From the NCBI RefSeq assembly GCF_014648095.1, contig NZ_BMQL01000056.1, positions 1 through 29,962 on the forward strand: a stretch of 29,962 nt of DNA. Reading direction: 5' to 3'. Position 1 is the stretch's first letter. Every line of letters starts with the position of its first letter. Below, piece by piece: positions 7,182 to 15,900 of the stretch. This stretch comes from Deinococcus ruber. GTDB lineage: Bacteria; Deinococcota; Deinococci; Deinococcales; Deinococcaceae. Under the pieces are notes generated by a model. The model searched no databases and was not told where the DNA came from. It saw only the letters and a list, made by a program, of their open reading frames with translations. The position numbers and the translations under genes were made by a program.

Positions 7182-8276
7182 TTACTGCGGGAGCCAGGCG
7201 TAGCTGATGGGGTAGCTGCGGCCGCTGGCGTCCTTGGCCTGCCACGTCAGCGTGACCGGGTCGGTCGCACGGGTCTGCACTTTCACGGTCCCGACGAGCA
7301 TGCTCTTGGGCATCAGGGTGCCGGTGGCGGTTCCGGCGCTGCTGTCGCGGGCGGTGAGCTGCGCGGCGATCTGCTGGCCGTTCTGGTAGGCGCGCAGGGA
7401 TGCGGGATCGATCTGAACGCTGGAGATGTCGCTGACATTGCTGATGCTGTAGCTGACGGTGGTGCCACGTCCCCGGAAGCTCAGGCGCAGGTAGTTGGGA
7501 ACCAGCGTGACTTCTGGAGCCCAGGCGGTGGGTAGCGGGGCGGGTGTGGCTGCGAGGGGGGCAGCGGCGACAGGTGCAGCCGCGGGGGCGAAGACCTGAG
7601 CGGGGGTGGGCAGGGCCGCCATTGGTGCGGGCGCGGTGGGTGCGGCAGGGGATGCGAAGACCTGGGCCGCAGCGGGCAGCGGGACGGGCGTGGCAAAGAC
7701 CTGGCTGGCTGAGGGCATCGGGGCAGGCAGAGCAGGGGCAGCAGGCGCGGCGGCCTGCAGGACAGGCGCGGCCATCTGTGGAGCAACCGGAGCCGGAACG
7801 GTCGCAACAGTGGTGACGGGTGCGGTGATCGGCATCGGTGTCGCGCGTGCTGCCGGCATGGGGGCCGGAGCGACGGGTTTCGGCAGGCTCACCGCGACAG
7901 GGGCGCTGGGGGTAGGCGCTGGCGCTTGCGTGACCGCCTGCGTGAGACGCTGCCACTCCGCCTGGTAGCGCACCATCTCTTCGAGCGTGGCGACGTGCAG
8001 TGCCTTCGGGCTCTGAATGTAGATGGAGATGCCCGTGTTTTCGTAGTTGGGAATGAAATACACGCCCTCGGCGATGGTAACGGTGCCGTAGGGCAGGGTG
8101 TAGACGTTCAGCGGCATGACCATCGGCTGTGCGCCGGGGGCCGTGACGATGGCGCTGACCGACTGAACCTGAGTGGTGGCCTGCGCGAGTGGGGTGAGGG
8201 TGGACTGGGCGTGGGCCGCGGTGGGGAGCAGGGTGGTGGCGAGCACAGCGATCATCGAACGGAAGAAGTGCTTCAT
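7182..8276 (-). CDS. Secreted Pro/Ala-rich protein of the pilus operon, function unknown
   Basis: A 364-aa protein with a Sec signal peptide (cleavage near AAHA|QS, residue 23). Residues ~25-110 form a small beta-rich domain (VYTLPYGTVTIAEG, YFIPNYENTG), followed by a ~130-residue Pro/Ala linker and a C-terminal beta-rich domain (~255-364) ending in YPISYAWLPQ. I do not recognise a family. Its place directly after the secretin gene and before pilC, plus export to the envelope, suggests a periplasmic or outer-membrane accessory such as a secretin partner. The layout of two domains on a long flexible linker would suit spanning an envelope gap. The start at 8276 fits the signal peptide; the ribosome binding site (GAGG) is moderate. 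Confidence 0.75.
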   Translation of the reverse strand: MKHFFRSMIAVLATTLLPTAAHAQSTLTPLAQATTQVQSVSAIVTAPGAQPMVMPLNVYTLPYGTVTIAEGVYFIPNYENTGISIYIQSPKALHVATLEEMVRYQAEWQRLTQAVTQAPAPTPSAPVAVSLPKPVAPAPMPAARATPMPITAPVTTVATVPAPVAPQMAAPVLQAAAPAAPALPAPMPSASQVFATPVPLPAAAQVFASPAAPTAPAPMAALPTPAQVFAPAAAPVAAAPLAATPAPLPTAWAPEVTLVPNYLRLSFRGRGTTVSYSISNVSDISSVQIDPASLRAYQNGQQIAAQLTARDSSAGTATGTLMPKSMLVGTVKVQTRATDPVTLTWQAKDASGRSYPISYAWLPQ

Positions 8277-8332
8277 AGAAAACCTCAGGGGGAGGAGAAG
8301 GCGAGGAGGGACAGCAGCAGCGAACAGCTGGG

Positions 8333-10696
8333 TTATTTGCCGGGGATATTCACGCGGGTCACGGTGCCGTCCCCGAGCTGGGGGGGCGTGGGGGCACGGT
8401 CATCGGTACGGTCGGCGGCCTGTAGGGTGATGAGGAGCACGCTGCTCGACGCGCTGTCGTTGCTCTTGCCGAACAGGCTGCCGATGACGGGAATCTGGCT
8501 GAGGAGCGGAACACCTTTGCTGGTCTGCGAGGCATCCTGACTGAGCACGCCGCCGAGAATCAGGGGCTCGCCGGGGGTGACGGTGACGATGGTGGTCATG
8601 CTGCGTTTGGCGATCACCACGCTGGTGGCGATTCCAGAAACGGGCTGTTCTCCCAGCTGCAGCTGCACGGTGAGTTCAATCCGCCCGTCGGGCGCGAGAC
8701 GGGGGGTGAGGGTGACATCCAGGCCGTAGTCGTAGCTGGTGCGGCTGGTGCTGGTGGTGCCGCCGCTGGTCGTCGTGGTGTCGGGGAGCAGCAGCTGGCC
8801 ACCATTCTTGAAGTTCGCTGGGCGGCCATCCTGCGCGGCGAAGGTGGTGTCGAGCAGGGTGTTGCTGCGCCCTTCACTGCGAGCGGCGTCGAGGCTCGCT
8901 GAGAAACTCAGCGGACCGACACCTGGCTTGTACCCAGCGCTGAGTGTTCCAGCGGACTGCGCGACGCTGAAGCCGCCCAGACCGACACTCCAGTCCACGC
9001 CCAGATCCTGTCCGGTACTGCCGCTGATCTGCTCGACCCGCAGGGCCATGCGGACGTCGGAGAGGCGAGTGTCGAGGTCGGCGATGGTGCGCTGCATGCG
9101 GGCGATGGTCGCGGGTGGGCCGGACAACACGATGGAGCGGCTGCGCTCGTCGGCCACGATCCGCACGTCCGAGGCGGCCGGGGTGGTGGCGTTGCCCGTG
9201 CTAGGGGTGGTAGGAGCGGTGGTGATGTTGATGATCGGGGCGCCGGTGGTACTGGCGTCGGTGCTCGTGGCCGCAGGTGCACTGGCGGCAGGTGCGGGCG
9301 TGGACGGAGTGGCACTGGCGCTGCTGGTGCTGGTGCTGGTGCTGGTGCTGGGACCATACAGCGAGGTGAGCTCCGCCGCGACGGTACTGGGCAGGGCATA
9401 CGCCAACGGGACGCGCACGGTGATCGGTTCCACGGGCAGTGCAGGCGTCGGGGGGACAACTTCTGGCGGGAGGTTGCGGACGACCCCCGCGAGGTACATG
9501 CTGGCCCGCACCTGTTCCTGAGGCGTGCCGCGCACTTCCAGGCCGCCTGGAACGCTGCGGGCGCTGATGGTGGTGACGCTGTCCTTTAGGCCGTCAATGG
9601 CGCTGGCTGGCACGCGGGGGTAGGTGACGACCACCCGGGTGGCCTCGCGGACTTCCGCGCCCTGAATGGCCTGGGTGAAGCTGGTGAGGTCGTCCTGGGT
9701 GGCCTGGGCGTCGTAGGTGCCGGCATCGAGCGGTGTGAGTTTGATCGTGCCGTTGACGCTGGCGAGTCGGGTGATCAGGTCGCTGGAGAGCGTGGTGGTG
9801 AGGGTGCGGTGCAGCAGCGGCGCAGGCGCGGGAATTGGTGCTGAAACAGCAGGCGCAGGGGTCTTCGCTGCAGCCGCAGCGGCTTCACGGGCGGCCTGCG
9901 CCGCTTGCGCCTGCTGTTCCGCGGCGGCGGCCTGATCGGCTTGCTCATGGGCACTCTGGGCATCCTGCCCGAGCTGCTTGAGCGTACTGATTGCCTGATC
10001 CAACAGCGCCTGGCTGTTGGCCTGGATGTAGGCCCGGCCATACGCGGTGGTGACGCTCATGCCGAAGAGTCCGTTCAGGGTTTTCTGCGCCACGTCCGGA
10101 TCGATCAGCCCCAGCGCGACATCCGCCCGGAAGATGGGCGTGGGGGTGGGGGCGGGCTTCGGACCAGCCATCAGCAACGCGGTGACATCCTGCAACTGCT
10201 CGGGTGTCCCGGTGACGATGGTGGTGTTATTGACCGGCGTGACCAGGGCGCCGGTCAGGGTGCTCAGGCGCTTGGCATCGTCATCACTGACCGGCACCTC
10301 CAGCACGCGGCGCTGGGCACCGGGTGTGACGGCCAGGCGGTCGATCAGCGGGCCGGGAGCCACGATCAGGGTATTGCCGACCAGCAGGGCTTTGATCTGA
10401 TCCTGATACAGCGACAGCACCTGGTTGAGGGCCGCCCGTGCGGTCAGTCCCTTGAAGTTGAGGGTGATGGGTAGCACGGGCACATCACGGGCGAGCAGGG
10501 TGAGGCCACTGGCGCGGGTGATGGCGGCCAGCACTGAGCTCAGCGGCGCACCGGCAGGCAGCATCACCGTGAGCGGCTTGTCCAGCTTGGGGTTGCTGGG
10601 CAGTGTGACACTCAGAACAGGGGTGGGGGTGGGGGTCTGCGCGACGCTCGGCGCAGCGAGCAGCAGCACAGCGGTAAGCGCGAGCAACTTATTCAT
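8333..10696 (-). CDS. pilQ: Type IV pilus secretin PilQ
   Basis: A 787-aa outer-membrane secretin. It has a signal peptide (LLALTAVLLLAAPSVAQ), an STN/secretin N0-like region near residues 45-115 (ALNQVLSLYQDQIKALL), further N-domains joined by Ala/Gln- and Thr/Ser/Ala-rich linkers, and a secretin core in the last ~230 residues with the hallmark VPLLSQIPVIGSLFGK near the C-terminus. It would form the multimeric gate through which the pilus exits. Its ATG overlaps the TGA of the PilP-like gene (ATGA), so translation is coupled. The linkers are longer than in proteobacterial PilQ. Confidence 0.95.
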   Translation of the reverse strand: MNKLLALTAVLLLAAPSVAQTPTPTPVLSVTLPSNPKLDKPLTVMLPAGAPLSSVLAAITRASGLTLLARDVPVLPITLNFKGLTARAALNQVLSLYQDQIKALLVGNTLIVAPGPLIDRLAVTPGAQRRVLEVPVSDDDAKRLSTLTGALVTPVNNTTIVTGTPEQLQDVTALLMAGPKPAPTPTPIFRADVALGLIDPDVAQKTLNGLFGMSVTTAYGRAYIQANSQALLDQAISTLKQLGQDAQSAHEQADQAAAAEQQAQAAQAAREAAAAAAKTPAPAVSAPIPAPAPLLHRTLTTTLSSDLITRLASVNGTIKLTPLDAGTYDAQATQDDLTSFTQAIQGAEVREATRVVVTYPRVPASAIDGLKDSVTTISARSVPGGLEVRGTPQEQVRASMYLAGVVRNLPPEVVPPTPALPVEPITVRVPLAYALPSTVAAELTSLYGPSTSTSTSTSSASATPSTPAPAASAPAATSTDASTTGAPIINITTAPTTPSTGNATTPAASDVRIVADERSRSIVLSGPPATIARMQRTIADLDTRLSDVRMALRVEQISGSTGQDLGVDWSVGLGGFSVAQSAGTLSAGYKPGVGPLSFSASLDAARSEGRSNTLLDTTFAAQDGRPANFKNGGQLLLPDTTTTSGGTTSTSRTSYDYGLDVTLTPRLAPDGRIELTVQLQLGEQPVSGIATSVVIAKRSMTTIVTVTPGEPLILGGVLSQDASQTSKGVPLLSQIPVIGSLFGKSNDSASSSVLLITLQAADRTDDRAPTPPQLGDGTVTRVNIPGK
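9324..9351 (-). repeat. Hexanucleotide microsatellite in pilQ
   Basis: CTGGTG is repeated about 4.7 times and encodes an alternating Ser/Thr stretch in a pilQ linker. Changes in number would stay in frame and only alter linker length. Confidence 0.85.
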
Positions 10697-12591
10697 GGCG
10701 CGACCTCAATCGGAACCTTCTGGATGTGTCCATCAATTTTCAGTGTCACTGCATTCAAGGTGACGCTCTCGACGCGGATATTTGTGCCGGGAATGTCCTG
10801 CCCTGCGCTGACGGTTTCGTCGTGGTCATCGACGTGCAGGATGGCGATGCGCTCGCTGTCTGCTTCGCTGTACCCCAGGTAACGCACGGTCTGTGCGGGT
10901 TCTGCAGCGGGCATGGCGGTGTTGTTGAGCGACGTGGCGCTGCCATTTGCGACGATGCTCACCCCAGCAGGCGACATCGTCGCAGGTCTGGCGGTGTTCG
11001 TTGGCGCGGTAGGCACGATGACCTGCGGGGCACTGGTAGCAGTCGCCGCCGTGACGGGGAGCGAGATCGGCGGGGATGCCGGCAGCGCATGCGAGGCGGT
11101 GGGGAGTGGAACTGCCGCTGCGGGCACGACCGGCAACGCGGCGGCACTGGGCAATGCGGTGGCGGGTGGGACGTAGGTGCGGGTGAGCGCGGTGACGCTG
11201 GGGGAGGTCGCGCGGGCCAGGGGCGCCGGCGTCGAGGGCACCGGAGGGAAAGGGAGCGGGGCGGTGGGGCGGGGCGTGACCGGGACTGGCGGGGCGGTGC
11301 GGGTTGGCACCGGGAGGGGGGCGTTCGGCAGCATGATGGGCGCGGCGGCGGTGGGAGCGACGGGCACGGGATACGCCTGGGCACGGGTGGGGGGGGCCGC
11401 AGGGAGTGGGGCGAGGTCCGCCGCGGGGGTGGTCAGGACGCGGGTGGGCCGAGCAACGGGCAGTGGGGCGACATCGCCGCGCGTGGTGCTGGAGGACGGG
11501 GTGGTGGTCGTTCCGGCACCATTGTTGGTATCGGAGGCGAAGGCGGCGGAGAGGGCCGGGTTGGGCTGCACCAAGGCAGACGTCACGCCCGTGCTGCCAT
11601 CCACAGCGGGACTCGGCTTGGCTGGACGAGTGGCAGCAGCGGGTGCCGACTTGGTGCCACTTGGGATCGTGGGGATCGCTCGAGCGGCGGTGCCTATCGC
11701 CTGTCCCGTGCTCGTGTTGGGGGGTGTCAAGGGCAGGGGGGGTGGCGTGTGGTCCTGCACGCTGGAGTCCATGGTGCTGGAGGTGGTCGAGGGAGTGATG
11801 GGTTGGATGCTGGGCGTGACGGCAGTCGACGTGAGCGGCGCGGCGTCGAACGTGGCCGGGTCGGGTGCGGGTGATGTCCGAGCCATCGTGCCGACCACAC
11901 CAGCGATCAGCAGCGCGGCGGATACGCCCATGATCAGCAGATTTCGCCGTGTCCGTGCCGCCGGGGTGAGCGGAGCGGTGGTGCGGCCCACCGGACGCAG
12001 CTTGGTCTGAAGGGTCTTCAGGGAAGGCGCCGCCTGTCGCGGAGTGGAGGTGTCTTTCTGGAGTCGCACCGTGGGCGTGGGCTTGGTGAGGCGGGCCTGC
12101 TTGAAGCGGGCGAACGGACTGCTCTTCTCGGGTGTCTGCGGTGCAGGATCAAGCTGCACGTCGGGCGGTGGGAGTTCTGCGGACGTTGCATCCATCGGTG
12201 TGAGCGTCGATGCTGGGGCAGGCATCACGGGGGCGGGCGGCGCTTCCGGACGTGGAGACACGGTGGCGGTGGCGGTTGGTGGGGCAGGCATCACGGGAGG
12301 TGCTGGGGGCGTCGAGACAACAGGTCTGGCGGTGATCGGCACCGGGTGAACGGGTGCCGACGTGGGGGTGGCGGGGGTGTCCAGAGGCGACCCGCTCGGC
12401 GACGCCGGGCCTGTGTCCTGAGCAGAGGTGCTGAGCACGGGGGTGGGCTTGGGGAGTGTCACGGGCGTCACGAGCGGTGTGGTCGGCTTGGGTGTGTCCT
12501 GCGGCGTGACCGCTGCGGCAGGCTGGCTCAGCCGAATGGGGGCGGGCGTGGGCTTCGGGCCGGCGGGAACGGGGTTTGGCGTGTCCGTCAC
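10693..12591 (-). CDS. Proline-rich bitopic PilP/GspC-like alignment protein
   Basis: A 632-aa protein. Residues 1-215 are a cytoplasmic Pro/Thr/Ala-rich region, one transmembrane helix lies at ~217-236 (NLLIMGVSAALLIAGVVGTM), then ~330 residues of Pro/Ala/Thr-rich linker, and a C-terminal domain (~568-632) with RYLGYSEAD, AGQDIPGTNIRVESV and VTLKIDG, the pattern of the PilP/GspC homology region that contacts the secretin. In standard systems PilP is a ~180-aa lipoprotein; here the domain sits on a much larger inner-membrane protein. The GTG start overlaps the pilO stop (GTGA) and the stop overlaps the pilQ start (ATGA), matching the pilO-pilP-pilQ order. The PilP call rests on position and the C-terminal pattern. 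Confidence 0.75.
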   Translation of the reverse strand: MTDTPNPVPAGPKPTPAPIRLSQPAAAVTPQDTPKPTTPLVTPVTLPKPTPVLSTSAQDTGPASPSGSPLDTPATPTSAPVHPVPITARPVVSTPPAPPVMPAPPTATATVSPRPEAPPAPVMPAPASTLTPMDATSAELPPPDVQLDPAPQTPEKSSPFARFKQARLTKPTPTVRLQKDTSTPRQAAPSLKTLQTKLRPVGRTTAPLTPAARTRRNLLIMGVSAALLIAGVVGTMARTSPAPDPATFDAAPLTSTAVTPSIQPITPSTTSSTMDSSVQDHTPPPLPLTPPNTSTGQAIGTAARAIPTIPSGTKSAPAAATRPAKPSPAVDGSTGVTSALVQPNPALSAAFASDTNNGAGTTTTPSSSTTRGDVAPLPVARPTRVLTTPAADLAPLPAAPPTRAQAYPVPVAPTAAAPIMLPNAPLPVPTRTAPPVPVTPRPTAPLPFPPVPSTPAPLARATSPSVTALTRTYVPPATALPSAAALPVVPAAAVPLPTASHALPASPPISLPVTAATATSAPQVIVPTAPTNTARPATMSPAGVSIVANGSATSLNNTAMPAAEPAQTVRYLGYSEADSERIAILHVDDHDETVSAGQDIPGTNIRVESVTLNAVTLKIDGHIQKVPIEVAP

Positions 12592-13307
12592 TGAGCGCCT
12601 CCAGGGCGAGTTGAGAAGTTGACCTCTGGTGAGGTCGGGGACGTGCGAGCAGTCGCACCCGCCAGCGGGGTTGCCGATGTGGGCATGGAACCGTTGGGGG
12701 TCATGGAGATGCGGCCTGAGGTCGGAGAGGGCGAGAGGGGCATGGTGCCCGTGCTCGGAGGCGTCGTGCCCGTGGCGGGCGTCGCTGCGGGCGTGGTGTT
12801 GTCGCGGGTGTAGGTGGTGAGTTTGAGCGAGCCGGTCACCAACCCGTGGTCGCCAGCGGAGAAGGTGACGCTGCGGGTGGTGTACGCACGGGGCAGCCGG
12901 GCCAGCGTCTGGATGTACGCCTGCGTGCGGGCGTAGGTGCCCACGAGACTGACATCCAGATCGACCGCCGTGACGCCTGGGATGCTGCTGGGCCGGACAC
13001 TGCGGTCGATCTTGTCAGCGCGGACATTCAGGGCGCGGGCGGTGTCGGACAGGGTGCGCAGGACACCGGGGAGATGTTCGGTATCGGGCAAGCGGGCCTT
13101 GAGTGCGGCGTAGTCCTGCTGGAGGCGCTCGTGGCGCACGGTTTCAGCGGGGAGGGTCTGAACCGTCTGTTCGAGCGTCGCGATGTCGTCTTGCAGCGTG
13201 CTGCGAGTGGTGAGGGCGTCCTGTAGGGGCGGGGCGGTGACTTTATAGGCAAGGAGTCCACCGAGCAGGAGCACGCCGAGCATGGGGTAGAACGGTTTGA
13301 GGTTCAT
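12588..13307 (-). CDS. pilO: Type IV pilus inner-membrane protein PilO
   Basis: A 239-aa protein with an N-terminal transmembrane helix (PMLGVLLLGGLLAY, residues ~8-21), a coiled coil (~25-75), then a small ferredoxin-like domain (~85-170) with the PilO-type pattern of VDLDVSLVGTYARTQAYIQTLARLPRAY. The C-terminal ~65 residues are Thr/Pro/Ser-rich. PilO pairs with PilN in the periplasmic alignment complex that links PilM to PilP/PilQ. It overlaps by 4 nt on both sides (ATGA with the upstream gene, GTGA downstream). Confidence 0.85.
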   Translation of the reverse strand: MNLKPFYPMLGVLLLGGLLAYKVTAPPLQDALTTRSTLQDDIATLEQTVQTLPAETVRHERLQQDYAALKARLPDTEHLPGVLRTLSDTARALNVRADKIDRSVRPSSIPGVTAVDLDVSLVGTYARTQAYIQTLARLPRAYTTRSVTFSAGDHGLVTGSLKLTTYTRDNTTPAATPATGTTPPSTGTMPLSPSPTSGRISMTPNGSMPTSATPLAGATARTSPTSPEVNFSTRPGGAQ

Positions 13308-14698
13308 GGGAGCACCGCCGTGGAGGTATCGGTGGGAGCGGCCCGCAACTGCACGGTGCAGCCCTGGGCGTGGGGGCGGCTGGCGGTGCTGCCGCAGTCG
13401 ACACTGTGGACATCCGCGGCGAGCCCATCGCGCTGGAAGCCCTGGGTGAGGGATTCGGGACTCTGGGTATGGGCGAGCAGATCGTAGCTGCGGGTGACGG
13501 GCGTGCCGAAGGCGGCCAGATCGCCGGGGGCAACGGGGTTGGGACCGCCGAGGCTTTGCAGGGTGCCGTGCAGCTGGGTGATGCGTTCGGCGAGCTGCGG
13601 GAGATCCTGAGCGAGCGGGCCTTTCGCCTGGGTCAAAGCGGTGGCCTGAGCGTTGCGAGCGGCCAGCTGGGCGTTTACGGCTCGGAGCGCCTGCACCTGA
13701 TCGGCTTGCGTCTGGAGCTGCTGTTTCTGTTCGGTCAACTGGGCATTCTGGGCCTGCAGCTGCTGAGCGAAGAGAACGAGTCCGAGGTTGAGGGCGGCTG
13801 CAAGGCCCAAAGCAGTGAAGACTTTGGCATCCAGGGCGCGGGTTTGAATCAGCGAGCGCTCAAAGGTCGCGGCCAGCTGCGCGCGGTGGAGCGGTTCTTC
13901 GGTTGGGAGGGCGGCAGGGGCGGGTTGGCGAGCCCCCAGCAGCGCCTCGACCAGACTGAGGGCGCGGGTGTCGGACGGCACCGAAAGGGTGTCGTCGAGC
14001 GGTGCGCCGATCAGCAGCAGGACCGGGAGATCCCCTTTGCTGCTGAGATTCCGCACCGCCACGTCAATCTGTCCGGCCAGCGTGATGGTACGGCCCGTGC
14101 TGGAAGTGCTGGACGACTCGCCTTGTCCCTGGCGCAGCTGTCGGCGGGAGGTGACGCCCACGCCACTCAGCACGGTGGTGTCGTAGGTATCGGTGGTGAC
14201 CTGCAGGATGACGGTGGTGCTGGTGACGTGGGCGGCTCGGAGGGCGGCGGTGGCGAACGGCATCAGCGAGGTGAGGCTCAGGCGGGTGGCACGGACCGCC
14301 GCGCGGACCTGCTGCAACAGGGCGGCGTCCGGCACGGCCATCAGCGTGGGGGTGGCCCCGTCGGGCAGCAGGGCGAGGCCTTTGGCCAGACTGTCGAAGT
14401 AGCCGGGCACTTCCGGCGCGGGCAGGCCGGGGGGTGGTTTGACGTCGCGCAGTTCAGCGGACAGCACCAGCACGGTGGGACCTTTCGCGCCGAGTTGCAG
14501 GGTGAGCTGGCGCAGGGACGCGAGGGGGCCGCTGGCGCTCCGGTCCCCTGCAATCAAGGTGACCTGTCCTTCCGGATCTAGCGAAAGGACGTTCAGCGTG
14601 GCGCGGTGGCGCGGTTCGGTGAGCTTCGAGGGACGAGGGGGGCGCGGCGGCTTGGCGTTTCCAGTGCTGGACTTGCGGGTGGGCAGCTTGAAGGTCAT
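13304..14698 (-). CDS. PilM/PilN-like (GspL-like) fusion protein
   Basis: A 464-aa bitopic protein between pilT and pilO, where separate pilM and pilN would normally be. Residues ~30-260 form a cytoplasmic region resembling a degenerate actin-like fold without an obvious nucleotide-binding signature. One transmembrane helix follows (~292-312, VFTALGLAAALNLGLVLF), then a Gln/Ala coiled coil (~312-380) and a C-terminal PilN-like domain ending with a Cys pair. This is the GspL layout: PilM- and PilN-like parts in one chain. It would link the PilB ATPase to the periplasmic PilO/PilP complex. Both ends overlap neighbours by ATGA. The fusion reading is inference from position and topology. Confidence 0.7.
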   Translation of the reverse strand: MTFKLPTRKSSTGNAKPPRPPRPSKLTEPRHRATLNVLSLDPEGQVTLIAGDRSASGPLASLRQLTLQLGAKGPTVLVLSAELRDVKPPPGLPAPEVPGYFDSLAKGLALLPDGATPTLMAVPDAALLQQVRAAVRATRLSLTSLMPFATAALRAAHVTSTTVILQVTTDTYDTTVLSGVGVTSRRQLRQGQGESSSTSSTGRTITLAGQIDVAVRNLSSKGDLPVLLLIGAPLDDTLSVPSDTRALSLVEALLGARQPAPAALPTEEPLHRAQLAATFERSLIQTRALDAKVFTALGLAAALNLGLVLFAQQLQAQNAQLTEQKQQLQTQADQVQALRAVNAQLAARNAQATALTQAKGPLAQDLPQLAERITQLHGTLQSLGGPNPVAPGDLAAFGTPVTRSYDLLAHTQSPESLTQGFQRDGLAADVHSVDCGSTASRPHAQGCTVQLRAAPTDTSTAVLP

Positions 14699-15900
14699 GC
14701 GCGGCCCTCGTGCTCATTCCAGCGTTCGGGACTGATGGCGTACTCCTGCGCGACCTCGTCGGCGATGAGGCCCGCGTCGACGGCTCGGCGCAGCTCGTTG
14801 TCCATGCTGCGGCTGCCATGCGGATTGTTCTCGGTCAGTTTGTCGCGCAGTGCCTGCAGATAGCCGTCGCCACCTTTCTTGTCGGCGTTGGGGCGCAGGA
14901 CGTTGCGCATGCTGTTGGTCAGCACCATCGATTCGAGGATCATCTGCCGTCCACCGGTAAGGGTGGGCACGAGTTGCTGCGCGAAGATGCCGACCAGCAC
15001 CTCGCTGAGCTGGTGGCGTACACGCAGCTGCTGATCGGCGGGGAATTCGTTGATGATGCGTTCGATGGTCTGCGCGGCTTCGTTGTTGTGCAGCGTGCTC
15101 ATCACCAGATGTCCCGTCGCGGCGGCGCGGAAGGCGGCGTTGATGGTTTCAGCGTCGCGCATCTCACCCACCAGAATCACGTCGGGCTTCTGCCGCAGGG
15201 ACGCACGCAGGGCGGTGCTGAAGCTGTCGGTATCCACGCCGACTTCGCGCTGGAGGATGTGGCTCTGGTAGCTGCGAAAGACGAACTCGACGGGGTCTTC
15301 GATGGTGATGATGTTGTACGGCCGGTGCTGATTCAGATAATTCACGAACGACGCCAGGGTGGTGGACTTGCCGCTGCCGGTGGGGCCGGTGACCAGGATC
15401 AGGCCGCGCTTCTGCCGCAGGACGTACTGGAAGCCGTCAGTCAGGTGTGCCTTGCTGCTGCCATCCTTGCTTTTGGGCACACCGATTTCATCGTCTAAGA
15501 GTCGGAGTTTGTCGAAGCTGGGGATTTCGCGGGGGAGGGGGCGCAGCACCAGGTACGGACGGCCGAGTTCCTTGCCGCCGGACACGCGGAAGTTGGAAAT
15601 GGCGGTGCTGGTGCGGTAGTCGGCATCCCAGGTCTGCTGGTCGCTGATCTTGAGGGAGCGGCTGTCTTTGCAGATTTTCTGGTGGATCTGCTCGACGGTC
15701 TGGCCGGTCAGCAGGGCATACTGCGACTGGGGCTGCCACGCGCCATTGAGGTTGATCAGCGGCGGCTGGCCGGTCTTGAACTGGATGTCGCTACTGCCCA
15801 GCGCGGTGAGGTCGTCGAGCACCTGGGCGATGTTGTCGGGGCCGACGGGTCGAGGGGTGGGCTGGCGGGTGAGGACAGGCACAGAAGGCAGCTGAGTCAT
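14695..15900 (-). CDS. pilT: Pilus retraction ATPase PilT
   Basis: A 401-aa secretion ATPase of normal PilT length. It carries Walker A GPTGSGKST (residues 172-180), an Asp box at ITIEDPVEF, Walker B VILVGEMRD (241-249) and a His box ATGHLVMSTLH (261-271). The segment SMRNVLRP (330-337) corresponds to the PilT-specific AIRNLIRE motif, which supports retraction over extension. No tetracysteine zinc motif is present, also as in PilT. It would depolymerise the pilus. ATGA overlaps link it to pilB upstream and the PilM/N-like gene downstream. Confidence 0.95.
   Translation of the reverse strand: MTQLPSVPVLTRQPTPRPVGPDNIAQVLDDLTALGSSDIQFKTGQPPLINLNGAWQPQSQYALLTGQTVEQIHQKICKDSRSLKISDQQTWDADYRTSTAISNFRVSGGKELGRPYLVLRPLPREIPSFDKLRLLDDEIGVPKSKDGSSKAHLTDGFQYVLRQKRGLILVTGPTGSGKSTTLASFVNYLNQHRPYNIITIEDPVEFVFRSYQSHILQREVGVDTDSFSTALRASLRQKPDVILVGEMRDAETINAAFRAAATGHLVMSTLHNNEAAQTIERIINEFPADQQLRVRHQLSEVLVGIFAQQLVPTLTGGRQMILESMVLTNSMRNVLRPNADKKGGDGYLQALRDKLTENNPHGSRSMDNELRRAVDAGLIADEVAQEYAISPERWNEHEGRA

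Noticed and set aside
5781..7535. 584-codon plus-strand frame opposite pilC
   Set aside because: It lies antisense to a certain PilC gene and its composition is that of a GC-rich shadow frame.
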